DNA of 64,000 nucleotides from Hyphobacterium sp. CCMP332 (lineage in GTDB: Bacteria > Bacteroidota > Bacteroidia > Cytophagales > CCMP332), in contig CP058647.1 in assembly GCA_014323545.1 (NCBI GenBank), positions 62,001 to 126,000 on the forward strand. Direction: 5' to 3'. Below, piece by piece: positions 9,304-17,595 of the stretch (position 1 is its first letter; each line of letters opens with the position of its first letter). The position numbers were made by a program, and so were the translations under genes. A model generated the notes under the pieces. It was given only the letters and a program-made list of their open reading frames with translations, was not told the origin of the DNA and made no database searches.

Positions 9304-9731
9304 AGAAACAGTTCATAGTTTTCGGCAAATTTACCCTGAGCTCTTAAAAACTCGTGTTCCTCATCTGCCAGCACCTGACGCCATTGATCGAGCTGACTTG
9401 AAATATTCTCAGGTTCAGTATCCAGTCCTTCATGGGCCATTCTTTTATAGAATTCAAACAATTGTTTAGCCGCTTTAAAAAGTTGATCATCTCCTCTGAA
9501 GGCCCCCACTTCCATTATTTTTTGATAGGATTCCGTACTTTGTACTTTTAATTCCTCCACGATTTCCTTTTGCCGTGAATAGTCGTTGGTTTTTGCGAGC
9601 AGGTTTATTTTTTCCTTGATTTTCATTTGCTCCCTGTAAAAGGCATCATTGTAATCTGATGGACTGGCCTGTTCGAGTGCACAAGAACTTAGTGCGAATC
9701 CTAAAACGAGTAAAAAAATTAAGTTTTTCAT
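9300..9731 (-). CDS. Small helical lipoprotein of unknown function
   Basis: 143 aa. The first 17 residues (MKNLIFLLVLGFALSSC) are a lipoprotein signal with lipobox LSSC and Cys17 as acylation site. The mature part is charged and almost entirely helical by composition (REQMKIKEKINLLAKTND, repeated Lys/Glu/Gln), with no catalytic motif I recognise. Its ATG overlaps the stop of the upstream beta-propeller gene (ATGA) and its stop overlaps the GTG of dtd, so the three are surely co-transcribed. Its location in the envelope and the tight link to a periplasmic propeller protein suggest the two products act together, but that is inference. I do not recognise the family. Confidence 0.8.
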   Translation of the reverse strand: MKNLIFLLVLGFALSSCALEQASPSDYNDAFYREQMKIKEKINLLAKTNDYSRQKEIVEELKVQSTESYQKIMEVGAFRGDDQLFKAAKQLFEFYKRMAHEGLDTEPENISSQLDQWRQVLADEEHEFLRAQGKFAENYELFL

Positions 9732-10621
9732 TGTTTTTTATTTACGACGAATGCTAAACGTTTATATTTTGGCTGAATTGCGATTCTTTCTATTGAACCA
9801 ATTATATCATCATTCAAATTTAAGACCGAAATCCATTCCTTTTTATTATCAGTAATATCAAGTATATAGAAAGCTTTTCCCTTACCTGAAATTATCAAAT
9901 TGAAATTCAACCAACAATAATCATCAGATGAATTAAGTGCTTTCGCTATCAATTCAGGACTCTCAGCGGAAGGACTGTATAAGTTCAAAACCCAATTAGA
10001 CGAATCTTTTTTTGATACATAAAGCAGTTCATTGCTTTCGGGTCTTACAGCAAAACCACGTCCGATGTGAGAATCGACCTTTTTTACCTCCTTATTTGCA
10101 ACTTTGATGTGCATCAATTCATGAGATTGCTCATCAGGTGAAACAATAAAAAGTGCCAGATTATCGTCATCCATCCATGCCGAATAGCCCACTCTTTCAA
10201 TTTCCGGAAATAAAACTTCAGGCATTTCAGGATTTAAGATGTCAAATGACCAGAGTCGTTGTTTTTGATTGAATTCCACTCTCACTGTGCTAAAAGAGTT
10301 TCTTCCCGGTATAAGCTGCGGAGAAAATTCGTCTTCATAGCTTTGAGTCACCTTGTAGGTTTTCTGATTCTCCCATTCAAATCTGTAAACTTCACTCTGT
10401 CCATCGTTTCTGATTGAAGAATAATAAAGCCATTTATTTTCAGGGTGAAAAAAAGGTTGATTGTCATAACCAACCCTATTGGTAAAATTATAAAGGCCAT
10501 TGAGTTCAAAATTACCATTGTCAAAACTGTATTCTGCAATATATATATCTGTGTTTGGATTTTGAGAAAAAACCTTTGTACTATATATAAGTAGCAGATT
10601 CAACAATAAGATTATTCTCAT
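9728..10621 (-). CDS. Exported TolB/WD40-like beta-propeller protein
   Basis: 297 aa. A signal peptide (MRIILLLNLLLIYSTKVFSQ) precedes a repetitive beta-rich domain. It contains motifs of PD40/TolB-type blades: NQPFFHPENKWLYYSSIR, EVYRFEWENQKTYKVT and FSPQLIPG, with an aromatic/Ser-rich strand pattern recurring every 40-45 residues, enough for about six blades. No enzyme motif is seen. Such proteins are common in Bacteroidota periplasm as interaction platforms. The gene follows the acyl-CoA ligase by 19 nt and overlaps the lipoprotein gene by ATGA. It is probably a partner of that lipoprotein; the exact role is unknown. Confidence 0.75.
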   Translation of the reverse strand: MRIILLLNLLLIYSTKVFSQNPNTDIYIAEYSFDNGNFELNGLYNFTNRVGYDNQPFFHPENKWLYYSSIRNDGQSEVYRFEWENQKTYKVTQSYEDEFSPQLIPGRNSFSTVRVEFNQKQRLWSFDILNPEMPEVLFPEIERVGYSAWMDDDNLALFIVSPDEQSHELMHIKVANKEVKKVDSHIGRGFAVRPESNELLYVSKKDSSNWVLNLYSPSAESPELIAKALNSSDDYCWLNFNLIISGKGKAFYILDITDNKKEWISVLNLNDDIIGSIERIAIQPKYKRLAFVVNKKQ

Positions 10622-10640
10622 AACGATGCTTCAATGCTTA

Positions 10641-12392
10641 TTACTTTGAATAGATGTTTTCAATGAGATCTTTATGTTTCTCCTTAATAATTCTTCGCTT
10701 TAGTTTTAGCGTAGGCGTTAATTCACCACTTTCAATACTCCAAAGAGTCTTTGTAAGTCGAAAAGCCTTAATTTTCTCCCATTGACCAAGTCCCTTGTTC
10801 GCTTTTTCCAACTCGATCTGATATTTCTCCAATACGTTTTCGTTTTCGAGAAGGTCTAAGGAATCGGAATATTTCATATTGTGTCTTTTAGCCCATTTCT
10901 CTAATTCTTCAAAATTGGGCACAAGCAAAGTCGCCGGAAATTTTTCATTTTCCCCGATTACCATGGCATTATCAATTAGCAATGAATTTTTAAGTTGATT
11001 TTCAATGGGTTGAGGTGCTATGTATTTGCCTCCTGAGGTTTTAAATATTTCTTTTTTCCGATCGGTAATTTTTAAAAATTTTCCTTCGACCAGTTCTCCA
11101 ACATCACCTGTATGTAACCAGCCATCGACAATCGTTTCGGCTGTCTTTTCAGGTTCTTTGTAATAGCCCATCATCACATTTGGACCTTTGCAGAGAATTT
11201 CCCCATCTTCGGCTATTTTAACTTCTACACCTTCAATTGCAGGCCCGACACAACCTATTCTAATATCTTCTTTAGTATCCAGTGACACTGTTATTCCCGG
11301 AGAGGATTCTGTAAGTCCATAGGCCTCAATCACCTTTATTTTTGCGGCCCAAAATATTCTTGCCAATTTGGGTTGTAAGGCCGCAGCTCCTGAACCTATA
11401 ATTTTGACATTTCCCCCAAGAGCTTCCCGCCATTTTGAAAAAATGAGTTTATTGGCCAAAGCCAATTGCATATTGTACCACCAACCCTGATTCCTATTGG
11501 GCTCATATTTGAGTCCCAGACCAATGGCCCAATAAAATAACATCTTTTTAATTCCGCTTAAGTCTCGGCCCTTGGCTTCAATCTTTTCATAAACTTTTTC
11601 AAGCAATCTCGGAACGGTTACAAAAAAATGTGGTTTTACCTCTCTAAGGTTATCGCCAATGGTATCAATATTTTCAGCATAGTAAATCGATATACCGGCG
11701 GATAAATAGAAAAATGAAGCTGTACGTTCAAAAATATGACAAAGCGGTAAAAAGCTAAGTATTCTTGAATTCCCTCTTTCGATATTAATTCTTTTCCCAA
11801 CAGATAATGTATTGCTGACTACATTATTATGTGAAAGCATGACACCTTTTGACTGCCCGGTGGTTCCCGAAGTATAAATTATTGTAAATAAATCCTCTGG
11901 CTTTACTTCTGCTCTCGACTTTTCAAGGATTGAATCATCACCATCTTCAAGCACATTTTCCCAATGTAGGAAGGAGCCTGATTTATCAAATGAAAATGAA
12001 TGAACTTCAATTTTGTCACCTAATGCATTTTCTACTTTTCTTCCTATTTCAGTTGTTGAAAAGAAAACCAGTTTTACACCTGCATGGTTAAATGCGTATT
12101 CATAATCGTTGGCTACTGCATTAGGATATAGCGGGACAGAAACAGCACCTATTTGCTGAATGGCATGATCAACAAATAACCATTCCGGCCTGTTTTCGGA
12201 AATGATTGCTATTTTATCTCCCTTTTTAATTCCCCGTGACAGCAGTCCATGACTTAAGCGATTTGAAATTGAAATTACATCTGCAGTACTGTACTTTTTC
12301 CATTTCCCCTGCATTTTAAATGACATGCAATCTTTGAGGGGAAATTGGTCCATCTGCTCATGGAGAAAGTCAAAACATCTTGAAGTTGTCAT
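10641..12392 (-). CDS. Long-chain fatty acid-CoA ligase (AMP-forming)
   Basis: 583 aa, of the FAA1/COG1022 type. It activates fatty acids to acyl-CoA through an acyl-AMP intermediate. Motifs: P-loop-like YTSGTTGQSKGV (173-184), AYGLTESSPG (357-366), GWLHTGDVGE and the C-terminal DRKKEIFKTSGGKYIAP hinge. No signal or membrane segment is obvious, so it is cytoplasmic or peripheral. The start ATG at 12392 is preceded by a -7-like TATATTTG (12408-12401 on this strand) without a clear -33 box, so the leader would be only a few nucleotides. It begins the minus-strand run toward dtd. I leave the symbol blank because several paralogues normally exist and the chain-length preference cannot be read. 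Confidence 0.93.
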   Translation of the reverse strand: MTTSRCFDFLHEQMDQFPLKDCMSFKMQGKWKKYSTADVISISNRLSHGLLSRGIKKGDKIAIISENRPEWLFVDHAIQQIGAVSVPLYPNAVANDYEYAFNHAGVKLVFFSTTEIGRKVENALGDKIEVHSFSFDKSGSFLHWENVLEDGDDSILEKSRAEVKPEDLFTIIYTSGTTGQSKGVMLSHNNVVSNTLSVGKRINIERGNSRILSFLPLCHIFERTASFFYLSAGISIYYAENIDTIGDNLREVKPHFFVTVPRLLEKVYEKIEAKGRDLSGIKKMLFYWAIGLGLKYEPNRNQGWWYNMQLALANKLIFSKWREALGGNVKIIGSGAAALQPKLARIFWAAKIKVIEAYGLTESSPGITVSLDTKEDIRIGCVGPAIEGVEVKIAEDGEILCKGPNVMMGYYKEPEKTAETIVDGWLHTGDVGELVEGKFLKITDRKKEIFKTSGGKYIAPQPIENQLKNSLLIDNAMVIGENEKFPATLLVPNFEELEKWAKRHNMKYSDSLDLLENENVLEKYQIELEKANKGLGQWEKIKAFRLTKTLWSIESGELTPTLKLKRRIIKEKHKDLIENIYSK

Positions 12393-12469
12393 ATAGTTTT
12401 CAAATATATGTGCAGACTAATATACATATTATGCGCTTTAAACAAATTCCAATAAGAATTGAAAAAGGC

Positions 12470-12498
12470 AAAAAAAAACCACGATACTTCGTGGTTTT
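12470..12498 (-). terminator. Intrinsic terminator after the 12518-13084 lipoprotein gene
   Basis: The 7-bp stem ACCACGA/TCGTGGT (12478-12484 with 12489-12495) has a 4-nt loop and, on the minus strand, is followed by a run of nine or more T. It isolates the lipoprotein gene from the acyl-CoA ligase gene downstream. Confidence 0.85.
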
Positions 12499-12517
12499 CA
12501 TAATTTTACTTTTGATT

Positions 12518-13084
12518 TTATACCTCTAATTCGGAGGTTAGATACCAGCGATCTTTTATTTTTATAGCCGTGTAGATCAATAACACATCATATTCGTGAG
12601 GAACTACGATCACCACTTCTTTCAAAGTCAAAGGCGCGTATTCATTGTGATGATAATCTATAACTTCAACTTCATCGTAATTAATGCTGTCGAGGCTAAC
12701 ATTTCGGTCATTTAAATAAGTCACAAGATTTGCAAATTCTTCTTTTTCTCTTTCCAGGCTAAATCCAAATTCACCCAAAAAGAAATCTCGCTTCTCTTCA
12801 TTTTTAATTTCATTAACAACCGTTTTTTCCATCTCTTCGGTCATCACATGATTAAGATAATCTTCATAGTCATTGGCTTTTAGTGAGGCCACAAGCTCTT
12901 TGCTTAGCTCATTTAGATCTGTATAACCTGTAACATTTGCTGCTTTCGCTTCTTCGGCCACTTTGTCTTCAATTTCTTCATTGCTCATTTCTTCTTTTGA
13001 GCTAGTTTCTTCTTTTTTTTCGGGACTGCAATTTGCCAGGAATAAAAACGAAGCAATTGCAAGGAAAGGAATTAGTTTTTTCAT
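12518..13084 (-). CDS. Acidic lipoprotein of unknown function
   Basis: 188 aa. Lipoprotein signal MKKLIPFLAIASFLFLANC (lipobox LANC, Cys19) is followed by a very acidic, low-complexity linker (residues 20-50, Glu/Lys/Ser) and then a compact domain of about 135 residues with alternating helices and strands, ending in VVIVPHEYDVLLIYTAIKIKDRW. That pattern resembles NTF2/cystatin-like lipoproteins found in marine Bacteroidota, but I cannot name the family. It is transcribed alone: its own terminator lies just downstream, and it diverges from rpoD across a 273-nt region. A TAAGTTTG (13112-13105, minus strand) is a possible -7 element, without a convincing -33. Confidence 0.75.
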   Translation of the reverse strand: MKKLIPFLAIASFLFLANCSPEKKEETSSKEEMSNEEIEDKVAEEAKAANVTGYTDLNELSKELVASLKANDYEDYLNHVMTEEMEKTVVNEIKNEEKRDFFLGEFGFSLEREKEEFANLVTYLNDRNVSLDSINYDEVEVIDYHHNEYAPLTLKEVVIVVPHEYDVLLIYTAIKIKDRWYLTSELEV

Positions 13085-13277
13085 GTTTTTTATTTTCTTT
13101 CATCCAAACTTAACAAGGAATATGCTACGATACTAAGAATTAATTGTTCAAAAAATGAATTTTTACGAACCTTTTTTCTTTATTAGGAGTTTAATGCTTG
13201 TGTTTGGATATAAGCCAAATCGTAACTCTTGTCAGATCGTTCGCCAATTTTTAAGTTAAATTATTATAAAACAGGTG

Positions 13278-13297
13278 TTTGACAATTATTTGTCAAA
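13278..13297. promoter_or_regulatory. Perfect inverted repeat over the rpoD -33 element (candidate operator)
   Basis: TTTGACA (13278-13284) and TGTCAAA (13291-13297) are exact reverse complements separated by 6 nt. The left arm is the -33 box itself, so a dimeric regulator bound here would block or modulate sigma contact. No binding protein can be named from the window. Confidence 0.45.
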
Positions 13298-13311
13298 AAA
13301 GAGTATTTTTG
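13278..13311 (+). promoter_or_regulatory. rpoD promoter
   Basis: TTTG (13278-13281) and TATTTTTG (13304-13311) are separated by 22 nt, a full match to the Bacteroidota -33/-7 pair TTTG...TAnnTTTG. Transcription should start near 13315, giving a leader of about 43 nt before the rpoD ATG. Confidence 0.7.
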
Positions 13312-13357
13312 CGGCCATATTTTCAAAACGCGTGATTTACTTAAAACAATTTACTGA

Positions 13358-14227
13358 ATGCGTCAACTAAAAATTTCAAAAACTATTACTAACCGGGAGT
13401 CACAATCTCTCGAAAAATATTTTCAGGAAATTAATAAGGTGGATCTGATAACACCTGAAGAAGAAGTAGAGCTGGCAAGAAGAATCAAAGCAGGAGATCA
13501 AATTGCTCTTGAAAAATTAACCAAAGCCAATCTTCGATTCGTAGTTTCTGTGGCGAAACAATATCAGAATAATAATATATCATTAAATGATCTCATTAAT
13601 GAAGGAAATCTTGGGCTGGTAAAAGCCGCTCAAAGATTTGATGAGACGAGGGGATTTAAATTTATCTCTTACGCAGTTTGGTGGATTCGACAATCAATTA
13701 TACAGGCTTTAGCAGAGCAAAGTCGTCTGGTCAGATTACCATTAAATAAAATTTCATCGCTTTCAAAAATTAATAAAGGGATATCTCAAATGGAGCAGGA
13801 GTTCGAAAGGGAACCAACTCCGGAAGAACTATCAGAAATACTGGAGTTAACCACTGATGAGGTTAAATCTACTCTGAAGGCAGCTTCTAGATCTGTTTCT
13901 GTTGATGCCCCCTTTCAGGAAGGTGAAAGCAATTCCCTTTTGGATGTATTGGAAAACGCAGATGCGGAAAAAACAGACGAGGAACTTGAATACAGAGACT
14001 CATTGCGTATAGAAACCGAAAGAGCGCTTCAAACGCTGGATGAAAGGGAAAGAGAAGTTATAAAATTATTCTTTGGCATCGGAATGGAAAGAAACATGTC
14101 TCTTTTGGAAATTGGAGAAAACCTTGGATTAACCCGAGAAAGAGTGAGGCAGATTAAAGAAAAGGCCTTGCGGAAATTGAGATCTACCTCGAGAAGCAAA
14201 TCGCTCATCCCCTATTTGGGAAGATAA
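13358..14227 (+). CDS. rpoD: Primary RNA polymerase sigma factor, short Bacteroidota form
   Basis: 289 aa. This is a sigma-70 protein lacking the long acidic region 1.1, typical of the Bacteroidota housekeeping sigma. Region 1.2 starts near residue 18 ([19 protein letters not shown]); region 2 has the core-binding [13 protein letters not shown] and the 2.3/2.4 segment [17 protein letters not shown]; region 3 is [13 protein letters not shown]; region 4.2 has [19 protein letters not shown] for -35/-33 recognition. It directs transcription from the TTTG/TAnnTTTG promoters seen across this window, including its own. A clear promoter lies upstream and an intrinsic terminator 8 nt after the stop, so it is monocistronic. 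Confidence 0.96.
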   Translation: MRQLKISKTITNRESQSLEKYFQEINKVDLITPEEEVELARRIKAGDQIALEKLTKANLRFVVSVAKQYQNNNISLNDLINEGNLGLVKAAQRFDETRGFKFISYAVWWIRQSIIQALAEQSRLVRLPLNKISSLSKINKGISQMEQEFEREPTPEELSEILELTTDEVKSTLKAASRSVSVDAPFQEGESNSLLDVLENADAEKTDEELEYRDSLRIETERALQTLDEREREVIKLFFGIGMERNMSLLEIGENLGLTRERVRQIKEKALRKLRSTSRSKSLIPYLGR

Positions 14228-14234
14228 AAAATTC

Positions 14235-14266
14235 AAACCCTGTGGCAGAAGCTTCAGGGTTTTTTT
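14235..14266 (+). terminator. Intrinsic terminator of rpoD
   Basis: The 8-bp stem AAACCCTG/CAGGGTTT (14235-14242 with 14255-14262) has a 12-nt loop and is followed by a T run. It ends the rpoD message before the histidine kinase gene. Confidence 0.85.
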
Positions 14267-14290
14267 ATTTTCAAAGCTTAAATCATTTTG

Positions 14291-15682
14291 ATGGCTTACC
14301 CTATTAGAGAAAAACTACTTGAAATTCCTATAATGCAAAAGGAATCAAAAGAAGTAATTGACTGGCTGCTTGCCCATAGTGTATATCGCAATGTAAAAGA
14401 AGGAGATTATTTTTTTAAGAAAGGCGACCTTGTTGAAGAAATGATAATAATTCTCGAAGGTGAAATGAATTTCATGATTGAGGCCGGTGGGAATTTTTTA
14501 AAAACAGGATCGGCAAAAAGTGGTGATATTACGGGTGTCCTGCCATTTTCACGAATGAAGGAAGCCGGAGGTACGTCACAAGTAGTAATTGATACACATT
14601 GTCTTGCTGTGCATAAAAAACACTTTTCAGAAATGGAAAGAGTTAGCCAGAGCCTTGTACAAAATCTTGTAGGACTGATGTCAGACCGTGTGAGAAGCTT
14701 TACCATGCTTCAACAACAGAGAGAGAAAATGGAGGCTTTGGGCAAAATGTCTGCCGGAATAGCACATGAAATAAACAATCCTGCTTCGGCCATTAGAAGT
14801 ACAAGTCGTGAATTGGACAAGAATTGGAAAAAGCTACAGAACTTGAGTTTTAATTTGATGAGCTCAGGACTTGAAATGAATGCAATTGAAAATATTAAAA
14901 AAATTCTTGACTTGGATTCCGAAGCAAAACCCAAACAAATTTCAATGATCGACAAAAGTAATCTTGAAGATGAAATGATAGATTATCTCGATGAGCTTGG
15001 ACTTGAAGATGGCATGGAACTCGCAGAGGATCTGATTGATCAGGGAATATATAAAGAAAAGGTAGAGGAAATTGAAAAACAGATAGGTGAAAAGAAGCTT
15101 GAAAGCTTTCTCAATTGGTTGGTTTTGAATTCCAGCGTTCATGAAATGCTTAAAGATGTAAATGAGGCATCAGAAAGAATAAGTAAACTCGTATCCTCGA
15201 TAAAATCACACTCCCATATGGATCGCGCTCCTGAGCTGGCTGAAGTGGATATAAATGATGGAATTGAAAGCACGCTTGTGATTTTCCAACATAAGATTAA
15301 AGAAAAGAACATCAATTTGATTCTTGACTTTGAAAATGATCTGCCAAAAATTCAAGGCATGGAGGGCGAACTCAACCAGGTTTGGACAAACATAATTGAT
15401 AATGCCCTTGATGCCATAGATTCTGAAGGGCAGTTAAAAATTTCGGCCGTATCTGATAAAAATTTTCTAAGTGTCAAATTTGAAGATAATGGTCCTGGAA
15501 TACCGGAAAATATTGTTAATCAAATCTTCGAACCCTTTTTTACAACAAAGGATTTGGGCAAAGGCACGGGTTTGGGGCTGGATATATCGTCCAGAATTAT
15601 TAAAGAGCACAATGGCAATATAACTGTCAACTCAAAACCCGGCCAAACTATATTTGAAATTTCACTACCAATAAATCAATGA
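14291..15682 (+). CDS. Sensor histidine kinase with N-terminal cyclic-nucleotide-binding-like domain
   Basis: 463 aa from the ATG at 14291 (a TTG immediately before is in frame). Residues about 10-130 form a cNMP-binding/Crp-like beta-roll (KEGDYFFKKGDLVEEMIIILEGEM), then a DHp helix with the H-box GKMSAGIAHEINNPASA (phospho-acceptor His159). A roughly 150-residue charged helical insert sits between the H-box helix and the rest of the kinase core. The ATPase has the N-box WTNIIDNALDAI, the G1 box DNGPGIPE and the lid/G2 FFTTKDLGKGTGLGLDI. There is no transmembrane segment, so it is a cytosolic sensor. Its stop overlaps the next gene's ATG (ATGA), and that product starts with a receiver domain, so they are an evident kinase/receiver pair. 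Ligand unknown. Confidence 0.93.
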   Translation: MAYPIREKLLEIPIMQKESKEVIDWLLAHSVYRNVKEGDYFFKKGDLVEEMIIILEGEMNFMIEAGGNFLKTGSAKSGDITGVLPFSRMKEAGGTSQVVIDTHCLAVHKKHFSEMERVSQSLVQNLVGLMSDRVRSFTMLQQQREKMEALGKMSAGIAHEINNPASAIRSTSRELDKNWKKLQNLSFNLMSSGLEMNAIENIKKILDLDSEAKPKQISMIDKSNLEDEMIDYLDELGLEDGMELAEDLIDQGIYKEKVEEIEKQIGEKKLESFLNWLVLNSSVHEMLKDVNEASERISKLVSSIKSHSHMDRAPELAEVDINDGIESTLVIFQHKIKEKNINLILDFENDLPKIQGMEGELNQVWTNIIDNALDAIDSEGQLKISAVSDKNFLSVKFEDNGPGIPENIVNQIFEPFFTTKDLGKGTGLGLDISSRIIKEHNGNITVNSKPGQTIFEISLPINQ

Positions 15683-17340
15683 GCAAAGCAATAATATTCG
15701 CAATTGATGATGACCCTCAGGTTTTAAAAGCAATAGTTAGAGATTTAAGAGGCGAATTCAGAAAGGATTACAAAATTCTTTCAACCAGTTCGGTTGAAGA
15801 AGCCCTTGAAAATATTTCCGAATTAAAAAAAAGAGGTGAGAACATAGCCCTATTCATTTCGGATCAGAAGATGCCCGAAATGCAGGGTGTAGATTTTTTG
15901 GAAAAGGCCAAATTGTCATATCCTGATGCCAAAAGGGTGCTATTAACAGCTTATTCAGATATTGAAGCAGCCATTAAAGCCATTAATGATGTGCAATTGG
16001 ATTATTATCTAATGAAACCCTGGGATCCACCGGAAGAGAAAATGTTTCCCATATTACAGGATCTTCTCGATGAATGGAATTCAAGTATAATTCCACTTTA
16101 CTCAGGTATCAAGGTCATCGGTAAACAATGGAGCTCAAAATCTCATAGTATTAAAGATTTTCTGAGTGGAAATCTTATTCCATACCAATGGCTGCCAATT
16201 GAAGATAATTCATTGGCCCTGGAATTAATGGAAGCCAATAACCTGAATTCTGAAAATTTACCGGCTGTAATAATGGAAGATGGTGAACTTCTGGTAGATC
16301 CGGACCTGAGATCCATAGCATCAAAAACCGGTAGAAATATTCAGGCCAGAGAAGAACTTTACGATGTTGTCATTATCGGAGCCGGGCCGGGTGGTCTGGC
16401 CGCCGGAGTTTACGGCGGATCAGAAGGTTTAAAGACCTTGCTTATCGAAAAACATGCTCCCGGAGGACAGGCTGGCACAAGTTCGAGAATCGAAAATTAT
16501 CTTGGATTTCCAAAAGGATTAAGTGGTGCAGAGCTGTCGCGGAGGGCAGTTGCACAGGCCACAAGGTTTGGAATTGAATTTTTATCACCTCTTGAGGTAA
16601 AGGAGATCAGAATTGAAGGGCAGTACAAATTTTTAAAACTTAATGATGATAAAGAAATTAAGTCAAAATCCGTAATAATTGCAACGGGAGTATCGTATAA
16701 AAAATTACAGGTGGAGGGGCTTGATGAATTAACCGGTCTAGGTGTGTATTACGGAGCAGCGACAACAGAAGCCAATGCCTGCAAAGACCAGCAGGTTTAT
16801 ATTGTCGGCGGTGGCAACTCGGCCGGCCAGGGTGCTATGTATCTAAGCAAGTATGCCGCAAAGGTTCATATACTTATTCGTAAGCCGGATCTCAGTTCAA
16901 GTATGTCCTCCTATTTGATCGATCAGATCAATGAAACGCCCAATATTGAGGTAATAGCCAATTCACAAATTAGCAAAGCCATTGGCAGTGAGAATTTAGA
17001 ACAATTGGAAATTGAGAATCTCAAGGATAAAAGCAAAAAATTACATCCGGCAGCCTCACTTTTTATTTTTATAGGTGCCAAGCCCATCACCGATTGGCTC
17101 GATGATAAAATTATAACCAATGATAAAGGTTTTATTGAAACGGGAAGGGATTTAACAAAACACAAAGACTATAAAAAGTTTTGGAAGAAAGATCGCGAAC
17201 CCTATCTTCTTGAAACCTGTATTCCCGGAATTTTTGCTGCAGGGGATGTTAGAGCGGGTGCAATGAACAGAGTGGCATCTGCCGTTGGTGAAGGCGCATT
17301 GGCGATCAAATTAGTTCATGAATATTTGGAAGAGATCTGA
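15679..17340 (+). CDS. Receiver / glutaredoxin-like / thioredoxin-reductase-like flavoprotein lacking redox cysteines
   Basis: 553 aa with three domains. Residues 1-135 are a response-regulator receiver (acid pocket D10-D12, phospho-acceptor D62 in SDQKMPEMQG, T90, K113). Residues about 140-218 look like a glutaredoxin/thioredoxin fold, but the CXXC position reads WSSKSH. Residues 228-553 are a thioredoxin-reductase-type flavoprotein: FAD site GAGPGGLAAG (234-243), NAD(P)H site GGGNSA (377-382) and FAAGDVRAGAMNRVASAVGEGA. The usual CATC active site is GAAT (359-362), and the only cysteines are Cys368 and one near residue 514. Fused regulator/TrxR proteins are known, but this one cannot do dithiol exchange at the usual site. 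It probably passes a kinase signal to an NAD(P)H-flavin activity; its substrate is unknown. Confidence 0.9.
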   Translation: MSKAIIFAIDDDPQVLKAIVRDLRGEFRKDYKILSTSSVEEALENISELKKRGENIALFISDQKMPEMQGVDFLEKAKLSYPDAKRVLLTAYSDIEAAIKAINDVQLDYYLMKPWDPPEEKMFPILQDLLDEWNSSIIPLYSGIKVIGKQWSSKSHSIKDFLSGNLIPYQWLPIEDNSLALELMEANNLNSENLPAVIMEDGELLVDPDLRSIASKTGRNIQAREELYDVVIIGAGPGGLAAGVYGGSEGLKTLLIEKHAPGGQAGTSSRIENYLGFPKGLSGAELSRRAVAQATRFGIEFLSPLEVKEIRIEGQYKFLKLNDDKEIKSKSVIIATGVSYKKLQVEGLDELTGLGVYYGAATTEANACKDQQVYIVGGGNSAGQGAMYLSKYAAKVHILIRKPDLSSSMSSYLIDQINETPNIEVIANSQISKAIGSENLEQLEIENLKDKSKKLHPAASLFIFIGAKPITDWLDDKIITNDKGFIETGRDLTKHKDYKKFWKKDREPYLLETCIPGIFAAGDVRAGAMNRVASAVGEGALAIKLVHEYLEEI

Positions 17341-17544
17341 TTAAAAAAAACAGAATTTGCTTTGACTATTTATTTTCTAATAGTAGGTATGCATTGTCTT
17401 TTGACTCAAAATCTGAATAATTAGGACAGAGTTCTTCTTAATTTCGGAGAAGGGCAAAGCGGTTTTATGATTATCACGACGAGCATTTCCCGACTAAAAA
17501 ATTTGGCTTAGTAAAATAGGGAAATTCAAATTCGTTCAAAAGTG

Positions 17545-17579
17545 AATAAAAAAAAGGCCTCTCGGATTGAGAGGCCTTT
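17545..17579 (-). terminator. Intrinsic terminator after the T9SS PKD-domain gene
   Basis: The perfect 11-bp stem AAAGGCCTCTC/GAGAGGCCTTT (17553-17563 with 17569-17579) has a 5-nt loop and a long T run on the minus strand. The rest of the gap from 17341 holds nothing I recognise, and no separate terminator is seen for the flavoprotein gene. Confidence 0.9.
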
Positions 17580-17595
17580 GGTTTAAATTGGTTTT

